Origin: Jacaranda mimosifolia
Taxonomy: Eukaryota > Streptophyta > Magnoliopsida > Lamiales > Bignoniaceae
Length of the DNA stretch: 64,000 nt
Direction of reading: 5' to 3'
Assembly: GCA_018894105.1 (NCBI GenBank)
Contig: CM032125.1
Span: 34,581,032-34,645,031, forward strand
In this document: positions 1-11,685 of the stretch, piece by piece
Numbering within the stretch: position 1 is the stretch's first letter
Layout of the letters: each line of letters opens with the position of its first letter
The notes under the pieces: model-generated
Told to the model about the DNA's origin: nothing
The model's input: the letters and a program-made list of their open reading frames with translations, nothing else
Database searches by the model: none
Translations under genes and position numbers: made by a program

Positions 1-2436
1 TATCATCTAGGCTTCTAGGAGCTATAGCAAGAATTTTCTTTTCCCATATTTTTTAGTAAAAACATATCATCAATATTAATTGTATGTGCTAATAACAGTC
101 TTATCCCACGTGTGGCAAGTTATGGTTTTGAAATAGCTTATAATTGTCCCTTTTCTCATACCATTTGAGGTAATTTTTAATAAAATCATATGATCTATAA
201 TTGCATGTTATTGTAACCAGTTTTATTTCACATCTAAGAAGTTGAGGGTTTTGAAATAGTTTATAAGTTATTCATTCTCTTTTGCTTTCTTAGGTGTTTT
301 TCTAAAAACAAACTCCCCACTAACTGTATACCAATAGAATAATATCTCGACATGACTGAACCTCCGTAGTACCCAGAAAATTTGGTCAAAATTGATATGG
401 CAAAGAGGAAATAACAGGAATGAACTCCCATCCCAAGAAATTGCAATACAATTGTAAGAAAGTAGAATCTTGATAAGACAATAAAGTTTTTGAATTGCTA
501 GCCACATTTTCTTTGGCAAAGTGTGTCCTTAATTTGGTACCACAATCAGACATCTGGTGGCAAGTTGGCAATTTGAGCTTTGCTTTAATTGTGCTTTTTG
601 CACATTGGTCTCTAGAATTTTCTTCTTCTCTTTGTCTTAATCTTCCTATCTTGCTCAGCTGGTTGGTTAAAATATGGAAATTTGATGCTGAGGGGCATAC
701 TTGATGACAATATTGAACCTAACCCAATTCATTTATTTACTTTATGATGGAGACCAACTGAGTGGGCAAGATCACATGAGTATGTGAGAATCTTGGCATA
801 TAAAGAGGTGCTACATAAAGAAATCCAATAAATTTTTTATTGAGCAGGATTTGCAACTTGGGTGGAATTTTCCTTGATAGTATTGTGTAAAAGAACAAAG
901 CAACTTGGTTAGAAGGAAATGAATTTGTTCCATGGATTGCCTTGTATGCATGAAGATAATTTTATGTTATATTTATGTGACTGTCACTGTCTTTTAAATA
1001 AATATGCTAAAGGTCTAATTTAAAGAGTTTAATAAAAAGATCTCAAACCCAACTCGAAACATATATATGAAGCTGTAGTCTGAGTTTGGATCCAAACTCG
1101 ATGAGTCAGCTTGATTTTTTGAACTCAAAGGTAACTCAATGAAAATCCAAGTTCAACTTAAGTTGATCCAATTAAATTTAAATTTTTATGTAAATTTTAA
1201 AGTTACTGCAACTAGGGGTGCGATCGAGCTGAGTCGAGCTCGAGCTCGAAATACATATATTAGGCCTGAGCTCGAGCTCAAGTTTGAACTCGAACTCGAA
1301 ATAAAAAAAAATAGTAATATATTATATATTTATTAATAAAAATAAAAAATAATATTTAATTATATATTACTTGCGAATCTCAAACCTAAATACAGACGGT
1401 TCGAGCTCGACTCGAATTAGAGTTCAAGCTCGATTCAACTCGACTCAAGCTCAAATTGTTTCGAGTTGGAGTCGAGCTAGCTCGAGCTCGGCTTGTGAAG
1501 TTCGCGAACCGGCTCGACTCGTTTTTAATTGTAACATTGAGTTTGAGTTCAAAATTTTTTCTCTAATAAAAGAATACAAAATATTAGTAACAAAACTTAC
1601 CAAAATATAATACAAAATAAATACTAGTGATATAAGTAAAGTAACACTAAAGGAGAAATACATAGTTGGGTCTTTAGTCATTTATAAATTGAGGCCAACC
1701 ACAGCTGCCTTTGGGCTTGAAAATCAAAGGGATTATAATAATTGTGTATTTGATTAAGCTCTAGATTGTACACCTCAATAATGAGATATAAAGAAAGGTC
1801 TTCTAAACCTAAAATCAAAGTCAACTACTCAACTGCAAATTGAAAGACTTCCCCCAATTGCTTTATCTTTTTCAGATTGATTAAACCATTCTTCAATGTC
1901 TTTCTTGGATCCAATGTAGGCTAATTAGACTATTGAGAATTAAATAACAATTTCACAAACTAACACACACACAAATGTGAGAAAGAGGGTCGTTAGCCTA
2001 CTCAATGCCACATCATCACTCAATGAGGTGGCACAGCCACTAGAGGAGAGACACCAAAAAGAAAGTAAATGGAAAATTTATTAGGCTCATCATATGTTGT
2101 CCAAGTAGCATACGTCAAGATGTCAAGTAGTTAATTGACCTAAATGAATTACTTTTTCGCATATAAATGTACGGTGGAAAGTTTAAATTTTAATAAATTT
2201 TTAATATATGTATAATAAATAAATAAATTAATTAATATACGTCGAAGTAAGTTATAATAATTTAAATTATATATAATAATATCAGTATTTATTGTTTTAT
2301 TTTTTTTAATATTTATTATTTTGTTTACCTACATATGTGTTTAGATTGATAGCGTAACATTATGAAAAATCATGCAAGCCCACATTGTATTATCCCACAT
2401 TGTACTACTAGGGAGAATACTAGTCAAGAAATCTAT
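1..2436. other. Gene-free AT-rich intergenic DNA
   Basis: Stops are frequent in all frames and no open stretch resembles a known protein. The only structured segment is the TCGAGCTC-rich stretch at about 1213-1530, listed separately. The rest is simple AT-rich sequence with no tRNA or rRNA signature that I can recognise. Confidence 0.6.
1213..1530. repeat. Degenerate CGAGCTCGAG-rich repeat element
   Basis: The stretch opens with TAGGGGTGCGATCGAGC and is dense in GAGCTCGA and TCGAGCTC words in both orientations. An AT-rich core of about 100 bp separates the two flanks. The far flank ends near GGCTCGACTCG, a partial inverted match to the opening. The same word style and a similar TAGGG(G/A)TG opening occur in the well-bounded element at 53497-53880, so this is probably an old relative. 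No target duplication is preserved, and its boundaries are uncertain. Confidence 0.45.
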
Positions 2437-2912
2437 GGCAATGTTTGGTTATGTTTTTTGTGTGATTTTAATACGTATTTTAGGATAATGAATGTTGAAA
2501 GTAATATTGAAGAATGTGAAAGTTGTGTTAGGAATTATAATAGATTTTTTGTTATATTTTGAGAAATAGTTAAAAATTAGTTTTGAAGAGTTTTGGTATG
2601 CTTATTTATGTTTTGAGTGGAGACATTTTTTATTGTAGCAGTCAAATCAATATTTTTTTGTTGAATTTTTTGAGTGAATGTAGAATTGAGTTATTTTTTG
2701 TTGTTGTTAGAATGATAATAAAATATATATGATAGATATATATAATATATGTATGTATATATTGAAAAATGAAGAAGTTTTGGAAATAATGAAGGATATT
2801 AGAGGGTATTTTGGAAATATCATTTTTAATATTTTGAAGAGAAAATGGCTGTATGTTTGGTTTTGTTTCTTCATAATACTTTTGTTTTGGAGAAACATTA
2901 CCAAACATTCTC
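2437..2912. mobile_element. MITE-like element, TIR with AATGTTTGG core
   Basis: The left end reads GGCAATGTTTGGTTATG and the right end reads CATTACCAAACATTCTC, an imperfect inverted repeat of about 17 bp. TAT lies directly outside each end (2434-2436 and 2913-2915), consistent with a 3-bp target duplication. The interior is AT-rich with no transposase frame, so it is non-autonomous. The TGTTTGG core resembles the other Tourist-like elements in the window. The family call is inference. Confidence 0.5.
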
Positions 2913-3275
2913 TATAATTCTTTAAATATACAAAAAAATATATATATATCATAAAATGAAATATTGATGTAAAATAAAAGTATAGTATTTATTAAAATCT
3001 ACAAGATCTAAATAGACATAATTAGTATGAGAGATTAATTAATTCAACGGCACTACTGTCATTCTTATATACATGAGATTTAGAATTTGGACCATAATGA
3101 TCTCTAAAGGTGTAAATATATATAAAAAAAACATAATTAACGGATAAACTTAAAAGACCAATCAATAGAAACTGCATTAATAGCTAGATATATAAAAAAA
3201 TAATCATAATATATTATTTTTTATATATCCTATAAATAAAAACCCCATTTTTCATCCGTTTTCATTCATTACATC

Positions 3276-3801
3276 TAGGGATAGTAATGGGTCCAGATAA
3301 ACCGCGGACCCATCCCGAACTGCCCCGGATGGGGCGGGTTTGGGGTGAAAAAAATGGGGATGGGGCCGGTAGCGAGTCTTGATAATCAAGACCCGCCTGG
3401 GTCCAGGGCGGGTTACGGGTTTTGGTGGACCCGCCCCGAACCCTCCCTATGTTATATTATATTATATATAACATATATATTATATATAAGTATAAGTGTT
3501 TATTAGGTTATAATATTATATTAGAAAATTAGGATTTTTTTTTTTTTTAACTTGTTTCAATTTTATTCTTTCAAACTCGATATTCACCAAAGCAAAATTT
3601 GTATAATCAAGTGATTATGAAGAAAAGAAGATAAAAAATATATACATAAAAATACAAAAATAAAATAAAATCGAGTTAGATGGGTCCAACCCGCCGGGTC
3701 CAGAGCCAAAGGGAAGGTGGGACGGGGCGGGTCTTGGGTCTCCCAATTTTCAGGCGGGGCAAGTCTCGGGTCCTGCTAAACTCGCCCCGTTGTCATCCCT
3801 A
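3276..3801. mobile_element. Non-autonomous hAT-like element with perfect 8-bp target duplication
   Basis: The left end is TAGGGATAGTAATGGG and the right end, read inverted, is TAGGGATGACAACGGG. The octamer ATTACATC flanks both sides exactly (3268-3275 and 3802-3809), the target-duplication length typical of hAT transposons. Both sub-terminal regions are unusually GC-rich, with many GGGGCGGG and GACCCGCC words, and enclose an AT-rich core. No transposase frame is visible. The boundaries are seen directly; the superfamily follows from TIR start, TSD length and size (526 bp). Confidence 0.8.
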
Positions 3802-3809
3802 ATTACATC

Positions 3810-6800
3810 CACTAGGGGACGGTACATTGTATAGGAAAAATCCACGCTAAATATAAGTACGATTTATTTAATCTTAATTAAGGTTTATTCATATGAATAG
3901 CATCTCCATCCTTAGAAAAAATACTTTTAATAAAGAAAAAGAAAACAACCAAAACAAATTAATTAAAAAGAAAAAGAGGGAATTAAAAATTGAAGAAGAA
4001 GACAGATCCAACCCAATTTCCCTCTGGAAGTTTGTGGTGCATTTTGACTTTTTTGCAAATTGTGGGGCCCCAAAAGATGTGGGGGTGGGTGGTGATGGGG
4101 GGGGGGGGTTAGGTGGGGTTCTCTCCGTGGATCTAAAGCAAACGCGTCTTGGGGATGGAAAAGAAATAGAAAGAAATGAAAAAAGGAGGGAATGGAAGAA
4201 ATTTTTTGGAAAGCAAATGCAGATGCTGCACCTGCCTTTTGTATATTCCCTTCTGAATTTCAAGTTAAGGTATAAATACCATTTTATTTTATTTTATTTT
4301 TAAACTGATATTACAAATGTAGTGTCCGTTTAATTTTGTTTTCAAACACTCTTTTTCTTTTCTGTTAAAAATAAAAATAGAAAATATCAATTTCTCTCCT
4401 ATTTTCACAAACATTTTCATTATAAAAATATTTTTCAAAACAGACTATTACACACACTCTCTCTATTTTTACTTTTCATTTTCTACTACTCAATTTGCGA
4501 GATTTTTAATACAAAAATACTATATTTTTCAAATACAATTTATTTTCAATCATATATAATCATTGCATTTTAAACAAAACAGCCAAACAATATTTCATTT
4601 TCAAATTCAAATTTATAACTAATTTTTTACTATTTATTTTCATTAAAAAACAAAAATACCTCAAGAAAATAAATTCAAATGGGCCCTGATTTTTTTGGTA
4701 GTTTCCCTTTTGTCCACGGAATTTTTTTTATATTTGTCGGTTTTCGTTTTTTTGAAAAGTTCAACAAAATGTTTTTTGTCCTAAACTTGTTGATTTTTTG
4801 TTTTCAAAACAGATTTTATTTTTAAGTTTTATAAGAAATGTCTTTTTTATATCAATATATATATTCATGAAGAGTTAGTTATAATTTTAATGCGATCCGC
4901 ATACTAAAAATAATCTTTTTTTTTTTAATAATAATGTGATAGGAAAAAGTAGAAGTGTAAATTTATACTCCATCTATATTAAAATTTGAAGTTTTATTTG
5001 ATTAGAGTAAAGAGCTTGGAATAAAAATCTAAAAAGAGCAATTTTTGCTACTTTTACACTATTTTATGTAAAAATAATAAATTATAGTAAGGATATTCTT
5101 TCATTATTTCAATTAACATGGTAGTTTTGGGAGAAAACAATCAATTTTTAGAAAATTATATCTTATTTTAGAACTTTTGGAATAGTAAAATTGGGATAAT
5201 GATAGTACATTTTTGACTTTGATGAGAATTTTCCATCGACTCATAATGAGAGAGTTATATGCACTTTTTGCCCTTTAATTGCTTGAATTTTCTATCGTCT
5301 TATACTTAGAATTGATCATGAAATTTGAATAATGCTGCAAATTACACTTTGCTAAATTGTTTTTGTTAATTTATTACATAAATTGCAATTTAAAGATTTG
5401 TTGTCGAAATAATATTAAAAACAATTTGAGTGGGCTATTAATATAGCAGATCTAGTTGATGTGCATCAAGTATGAACCTAAATTAAAAGAAAAAAATTAC
5501 TAAATAAGAAAAAATAATAACAAAGAAGAAAAATAACGTGAGTAATGGATAATTTGGTTTAAGCAAAGGCAAAGAAAAGTATGATGAAAAAAGTATTTAA
5601 CTTTTTGCAAAAATACAAAATCGAATATTAAACTTAACTAAACTATAATTAAATAGTCAGCACCATTAAGTGTTAATTATGAAACTAAACCTAAGCATTT
5701 GATATAAAATATTTTACATATTTATATGTATACATATAAGGAATGCGAATTAATTTTGACATTAATTGTGAGAGAAAAATTGGAATTTTCAGGCAAACTC
5801 ATCTAACAACTTAATTATCTTTAGAAAATTGACTCAGTAAATAATTTAACTATTTTACTATTATGTTGAATTGTAACAAAAGTTATCTTATGCAATTTTA
5901 TATAAATTATTATTTTATTTCGTGGTATTAGTTCAATAATTTCAACGTCTAAAGTTTTATAGATTGAGCACTATATTTATTATCAAGGATGGGACATTTC
6001 TATAAAATGATACATGTGGATTAATTAACAATTAACTTATACTCCCAAATGTAAAATAAATAACTATAATTATATTTATTTGAAACAAAATCACTCTATA
6101 TGAGATAAAAATATTTTTTTTGAATACTTTCATTATGAGTAATGCATAAACTATAAAATTTGATTTATTTATACAAATTATTCAACAAACAAAAAAACCA
6201 TGATATCATTCAAAAACCTCCCAATATTTCACTTGAAAAATAATTTGAAATAGTAAAAAGAAAAAATAAAATACACCGTAATTAGTCATAAATTTATCTA
6301 TATAAAGATTTATGCTATATAGAAAATGAAGCCCCTTTCTACTTTAAGGAGTGGTTAACTTGCCCAAAATATTTAATAAAACTAAATTATTTTTGCTATT
6401 TTTTTTAAATCTTAATTTGAATGCATATTCTTTACTCTCCCCCCTTTTTTTTTTTTTTGAAAATCTTAAATTGAAAGCATCACAATAATTTATTTTTGAC
6501 ATGCTAAAAAGTGCACATCTTACCAACCCCAACTTCATATTGCCCACTATTTGCACAATTACATCAAATGTACACTTATCTGTATGTATTTTATAGCATT
6601 TATATTTTGAAGAAAAAAAAAATATTTTATAATTTGTAGGCATCGCGTGCAATACAATTATAGTGGATAGAATAATGAATCTTGGCTAGTGTGCTTATAA
6701 AGGAACTTTTATATCATGTTTTATTTTTATTTTTTATTTTTAAAGAATAATGGTATAAGCACATTTGTGGGGACAAAAACATGAGAGTAGCTTGTAAATG

Positions 6801-7608
6801 ACTTCAAATTTATTATCAATTATCTAGTAATTAATTACTTCTCAAAGGACAAAGTATTTATACAATTACATTTTGTATACGAAAGATTTGATATTCTATT
6901 CTACGTTATATTTTGTAATTAAACGTGATAATATTGACGACGAAAAATTCAGCAAATACACACTTTCAAATCAAATTATATCAAATTATTTATTAATTTT
7001 TTATATTTGATCCAACAAAAAAAAATAAAGCAATAATTAGCTTTAATCAAATTGAATTTGAAGTATTTTTTTCCTTTATTGTTTTAATAAACATAAAGAA
7101 ACTTAGTATGAGGGGGGAAAAAAGCAAATTTGAGAAAATAATAAACAAAGAAAAAGGTGTTTTGGAGAAAAAAACATAAAATAAAGGCTTTTGGGGTTTG
7201 GTGATAGCCAATAGCATCGTGAAATCAGGGCCACACATTGTTCATCTGGATCCTCACCATTTTCACATCACATCACCACTCATCCTCTTATCTACATTAT
7301 TTCATTCCTATTCTCTTGTTCAAGTCCAAATTATATCCACACGGCGGAGGCACTTTACTATTTTTTTTCTTTTTCTTTTTTTTTTATAATAAATTTATAC
7401 ACGTACACACATATTAGGATCTCGTTAGAATTCGAATTCCTAACTTCCCACATTATACGAGATACTTATGCTATTGAGCCACGGGCCACTTGCCACTTTA
7501 TTCTTACATATATGTCCATTTTTTGTTAGACCCCCCCAATCACCCTTTCAAAAGAGAAAAGAAAAAAAGAAATTATATTTTAAAGTAAAATAAATCATGG
7601 GAGTCTTA
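3810..7608. other. AT-rich intergenic DNA, no gene seen
   Basis: The sequence is mostly A/T with runs of A or T. Open frames such as 3893-4303 translate to lysine- or phenylalanine-rich low-complexity sequence on both strands and match no family I know. A G-run and GGTGG-rich patch lies at about 4080-4120. A gene-like splice pattern is absent. Confidence 0.55.
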
Positions 7609-8029
7609 AGGGCCCGTTTGGTTTTATTTTCAAAGCATTTCCAGTTTCTAAACTTTTCTAAAACTTGAAAAGTTAATTATAAATTTGAAATGGAAATGAG
7701 AATGTGTGTTGGATGATTTGTTGGAAAATAATGATTAAAATATGTAAAGAATTGAAAAGTTGGTTGCTTTATATTTTTTTATATTTAAGAAGATTTATTT
7801 TTTAAAACATATATATATTTTATTAATTTTAAAATAATTGTTGATACTTTATGTTAAATCAAATTTAAATTTGATTGATGTGATAATATGATGATATAGT
7901 AAGTTTAAAAAGAGTTTGAAAATGAAAATATGAATAGTTTGAGTGAAAATAGAGAGAAAGTGATGATTTTTAATTTTTATTTCTGGATGAAAATGGAAAG
8001 GAGCTGTGAAAATAAAACCAAACAATCCG
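7609..8029. mobile_element. Tourist/Harbinger-like MITE, TTA target duplication
   Basis: The left end reads AGGGCCCGTTTGGTTTTAT and the right end, inverted, reads CGGATTGTTTGGTTTTAT; the inverted match continues into TTTCA. TTA flanks both sides (7606-7608 and 8030-8032), the 3-bp duplication expected of PIF/Harbinger-type MITEs. The interior is AT-rich and non-coding. The element at 42964-43308 shares the TGTTTGGTTTTATT terminal core and looks like a family member. Confidence 0.7.
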
Positions 8030-9649
8030 TTAAAGATTTTCATTTTTCTTGATCTGAACTAGACATCAATCTTATTTCGTACAGCATAATTATTGGTTTG
8101 AATTAATTAATTTTGCAATAAAATATATTTCAGTTTTAAATATAATCTGTATAATGAATATTTATTTTTTTAACCCATATTTTCATATATTGGTTTCATT
8201 TCATTTCAACGAATTTAATTTTTGATAAAATTATTTTATATGATTAGCATACCTCTTAACTCTCACAAATAATCATTAATTATCATTAATGGTAACAAAG
8301 TTGTTGCATGCCCATGACTTAAAGTTCCATCGATGCATTCCTCCTAAGTTGTTTTGTTTGTTCACAATTTATTTTTTTTACAAGTTTTGTGGTCAAGTTA
8401 GCATTTTTCTTGAGTGATTTCTGCATAAAAAATATACCATTAATTCCCCACAACAAATCTTTTTAAAAAATATTTTAATATTTTATCAAAAGAATTTTAT
8501 GGGGTTTTGAACTCTACACAATTCTTATTTTTTTTTATGTGAAAATTATATAATAAATTACAAATTATAATATTTATAACATAATTTGGCATGTCATTAT
8601 TTGTTATTTCTATAATCATGATAATTCTATATTCACACACATATATATATACATATTTATTAATACAAACTAAAATCAGTAAATTCGATGCGAAGAATGA
8701 CATTATTGCTACTATTTGTAGTAGTAACTTAGACATTAGCTAGTTCAAGTCAAAATAAATTGACATTTAGCACCAAAACAAATATATATATATATATATA
8801 TATTTTAAAAGAAACCCTACTTTATGACTAATATATATTGGAGTTATATGTGGTTTGATACTAATAGTAAATTTAAATAGCCAAATCTTAGATGTCCATA
8901 AGCTACCAATTTACTCTAATTATACTTACCCTTTTGGGTAAGCTAGTATATCATCACCTAATAAATATTAGGTGTTCATTGTATATAGTTGTAAAAATAC
9001 TATATCCTAATTTATGATAATATACCAAAATATATAACTTTCTATATTTTTAATATACCAAAGCAATTTTTCATTGATATCATATTTTATGTTGAAATGA
9101 ATTTGGAATCTTAATTTTTCATTAAATTTTTTGATTAATATTTACATTTTTCAATTTTTGATGCAGATTCTATGAAAAATATAAATTTGCCAAAGATACG
9201 ATTACTTCAATAATATAAAACTTTGACAAATATAAATTTAGTGAAGATACGATCGGTTCGACAATATAAAATTCGATATTCGATTAGTTCGATAACTTCC
9301 ATCAGTAAAAGTTTAAAATACATCGAAATTATGTGAAATGCAATTAATACACTCTTAATGTTATCTATTTAATCATGGATGTACCATAATTATTATCAAT
9401 AATTATAATATGCAAGGAGGATTAGGAAAAAAAATAATTAATAATTGGTAGAAAAATAATGGCTGGATCTGATTGGTGAGATGGCATGAAGTCATCAACG
9501 CCGCTAATCAGTGTTGACCGTAATTACCCGACAAAGCGGAAATCGTTTCCCACCGGGGCTAGGGCATCGAAGGGTATTTTCGTCAGTACGTGAAATATTC
9601 GAGGGTAGTCTCGTCTTAGTGGCTAGCATAAATTGGTGGTGAGTGGAAA
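8030..9649. other. AT-rich spacer and upstream region of the 9.65-15.5 kb gene
   Basis: No coding frame is recognised. An (AT)n tract occurs at 8781-8803. From about 9480 the base composition becomes more balanced, and the sequence leads directly into the presumed first leader exon of the Ser/Arg-rich gene, so roughly 9480-9650 is the likely promoter. Confidence 0.5.
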
Positions 9650-11685
9650 GGAATTACTCCTAAGCTCATAATTTTCTCTTCTATTCTCATCTGAGAAAGC
9701 CAAAGAAATATTCCAGAAGCCGTGATTTCATAGGACGGCCGTTCATCGTTCGAGGGTTGAAGATCCGACAAATACGTTCATCGAGGTTCGTGATCTGATT
9801 GACGCTACGGAGGTGGTGCGGCGTGGCGTGGCGGCGTGGCGGCGCATTCTTTATATTCTTTGTGAATAAGAGTTGGAGCTGAGGAAATTTCCCTGTGAAC
9901 CTGAGGATTTCAGTGGAGTTTTTACATATTCTGCGAAAAAATTGGTGAGATTTGGACCATCGGAGGAGGATTAATCGGAACCCGTACGATTTTTGCGAGG
10001 AGATTTTGAGTTGTTGGACCATTTGATACAGGTATATGAAACCCTAAGTTTTTTGATAATCTGCGTGATTTGTGTGTTGGTTGTTTTTGTATTGTTGTCT
10101 TCACCGACGTCAGACAAGGAAATCTGCTTCTCGGAATCAAGATCTGTGGTTTCAGACGACCTTTATGGGGTTTTCTTCTTCCGAATTTGAGTTCATGATC
10201 CATAATTTCAAGATCTGAATCTGATGATTTTTTAGGGCAAAAGCTTTGTTGGCCGAAACAAAGGAATCTGCTACTTTGTGATGATTTGGGTTGGGGGGTT
10301 TGTGGTGCATTATATGACTTCGAAGATTGATTTTCACATCTTCTGTTTCGTCTCTCGTGAATACCCGTGAATAGATTGATGGTCTCTGGTCAAATATGTA
10401 TTCCAGTACATGGAAATCTGCAGCAGATCAAGATCTCGTTGTAGAAAATTATTTTATTCTTACCAGAATGAAACTGGCCTCTGTCAGTTGGTCCTTCTTG
10501 GCTATTGTTCTCTGATTTACCTGGTGAAAGCTGCATCAAAAAGAGGCTGCAGGATAAAACGAAAAAAAAAAAAAGAAGAAGAAAGAACTACGGGGGTTTT
10601 GCTTTTCTTTTTTAACTTAAGAGTAATGATTGATGATTTAATTGATGCGGCGAAAAATTTGCTACAAAAATGTGGAAAGTTTCCTCGTCTTTTCATACGT
10701 ACTGGTAGATCCTTCATTTAAATGTTTCCTGAAGATGGGTTAGATCTACGGTGGTCCAGTTGAGATGATTATGAAGGCTCTCTAATGCTAAAGCCCCATA
10801 GATCTTTCCTCTACTCACTGTAGAGACCCGGAAGATGTGAGCCACCAATTATTGTGGAATTGGAGGCCATTAAAACCCTTTAACCTAAGTTTTTAGGGAT
10901 GCTACTTTTGATCTGCCATGTGTTTGAATAAATTAAACAACTGTCCTATTTTGATTCCCTGCAGTTATTGGGCTTCTATGAGGTAAATTATGATAACTAT
11001 GTGCCGGAAACACTGATCTTGAGTAAATAAAAAGCATTAAAAATTATTTTTTGTATTCTATGTTGAGGTAAATGTTGTCAGTTCTGCTATCTTCCTCAAT
11101 CCTGGTGAAAGTTATGGATCTTAGAGTTGTCCTTGTATTTGGCATTCTTGAATTTTTTGCTAATGCAATTTTCTGCTTGGCAGGCAGTTTTCTTGTGGAT
11201 GTGTGAAGATCAAAAGAGATTACTTTTACTGCAGTGACATTTGCTGCCTTTCAAACCATGGTGAGATGATGTGATCATAGTGTTGATCATGCTGTGTGTA
11301 TAAGTTGATTAATTTGCCACTGGTAAAATGTGCATGGCCATTAAATTCTGGTTTTATGTATACTCCAAATTGGTGGCATGAATTCATTTTGATGTAATAT
11401 TGTTCTATTTTGGCTAATGTTTCTGTTGTTATTGAGATTTTTTACTATTTTGACAAGATAATATTGATGTGTTATGAGTGAAAATATAGTAAGCCGTTGT
11501 TTACGAGCTTTTTTTTTTTTTGGCTGAATTGTCTCTGTGGCAGACTTGCTCGTGTAATTGACCCAGGACGGTGGAATATAAATTGGGGTTAAATCAGAAA
11601 AGAAGTCAGCTTGCGGACGAACCTAGGGAAAAAACTTTTGGTGGCAGATTCATTGTTGATGGGATAGAGCCCATATCTGCAAATA
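9650..11685 (+). promoter_or_regulatory. Intron-containing 5' leader of the Ser/Arg-rich protein gene
   Basis: The proposed leader exons are about 9650-10031 (donor ACAG|GTATATG), 11184-11260 (acceptor TTGGCAG, donor ATG|GTGAG) and from 11544 (acceptor TGTGGCAG) into the coding exon. The middle exon ends exactly in ATG. If translated, that ATG continues across the intron as a 6-codon upstream frame (M-T-C-S-C-N) ending in TGA at 11560-11562. Leader introns and a small upstream frame can affect expression. The exon limits are read from splice consensus only, and the transcription start is a guess. Confidence 0.5.

Noticed and set aside
3889..4303. Overlapping open frames of 124 and 136 codons on opposite strands
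   Set aside because: Both are low-complexity (Lys/Asn/Glu-rich or Phe/Ser/Pro-rich), with no splice context or family match; the longer frames follow from base composition.
4320..4600. Possible MITE with GTCCGTTTAATTTTG and GCCAAACAATATTTC ends
   Set aside because: The ends do not align as an inverted repeat beyond a few bases.
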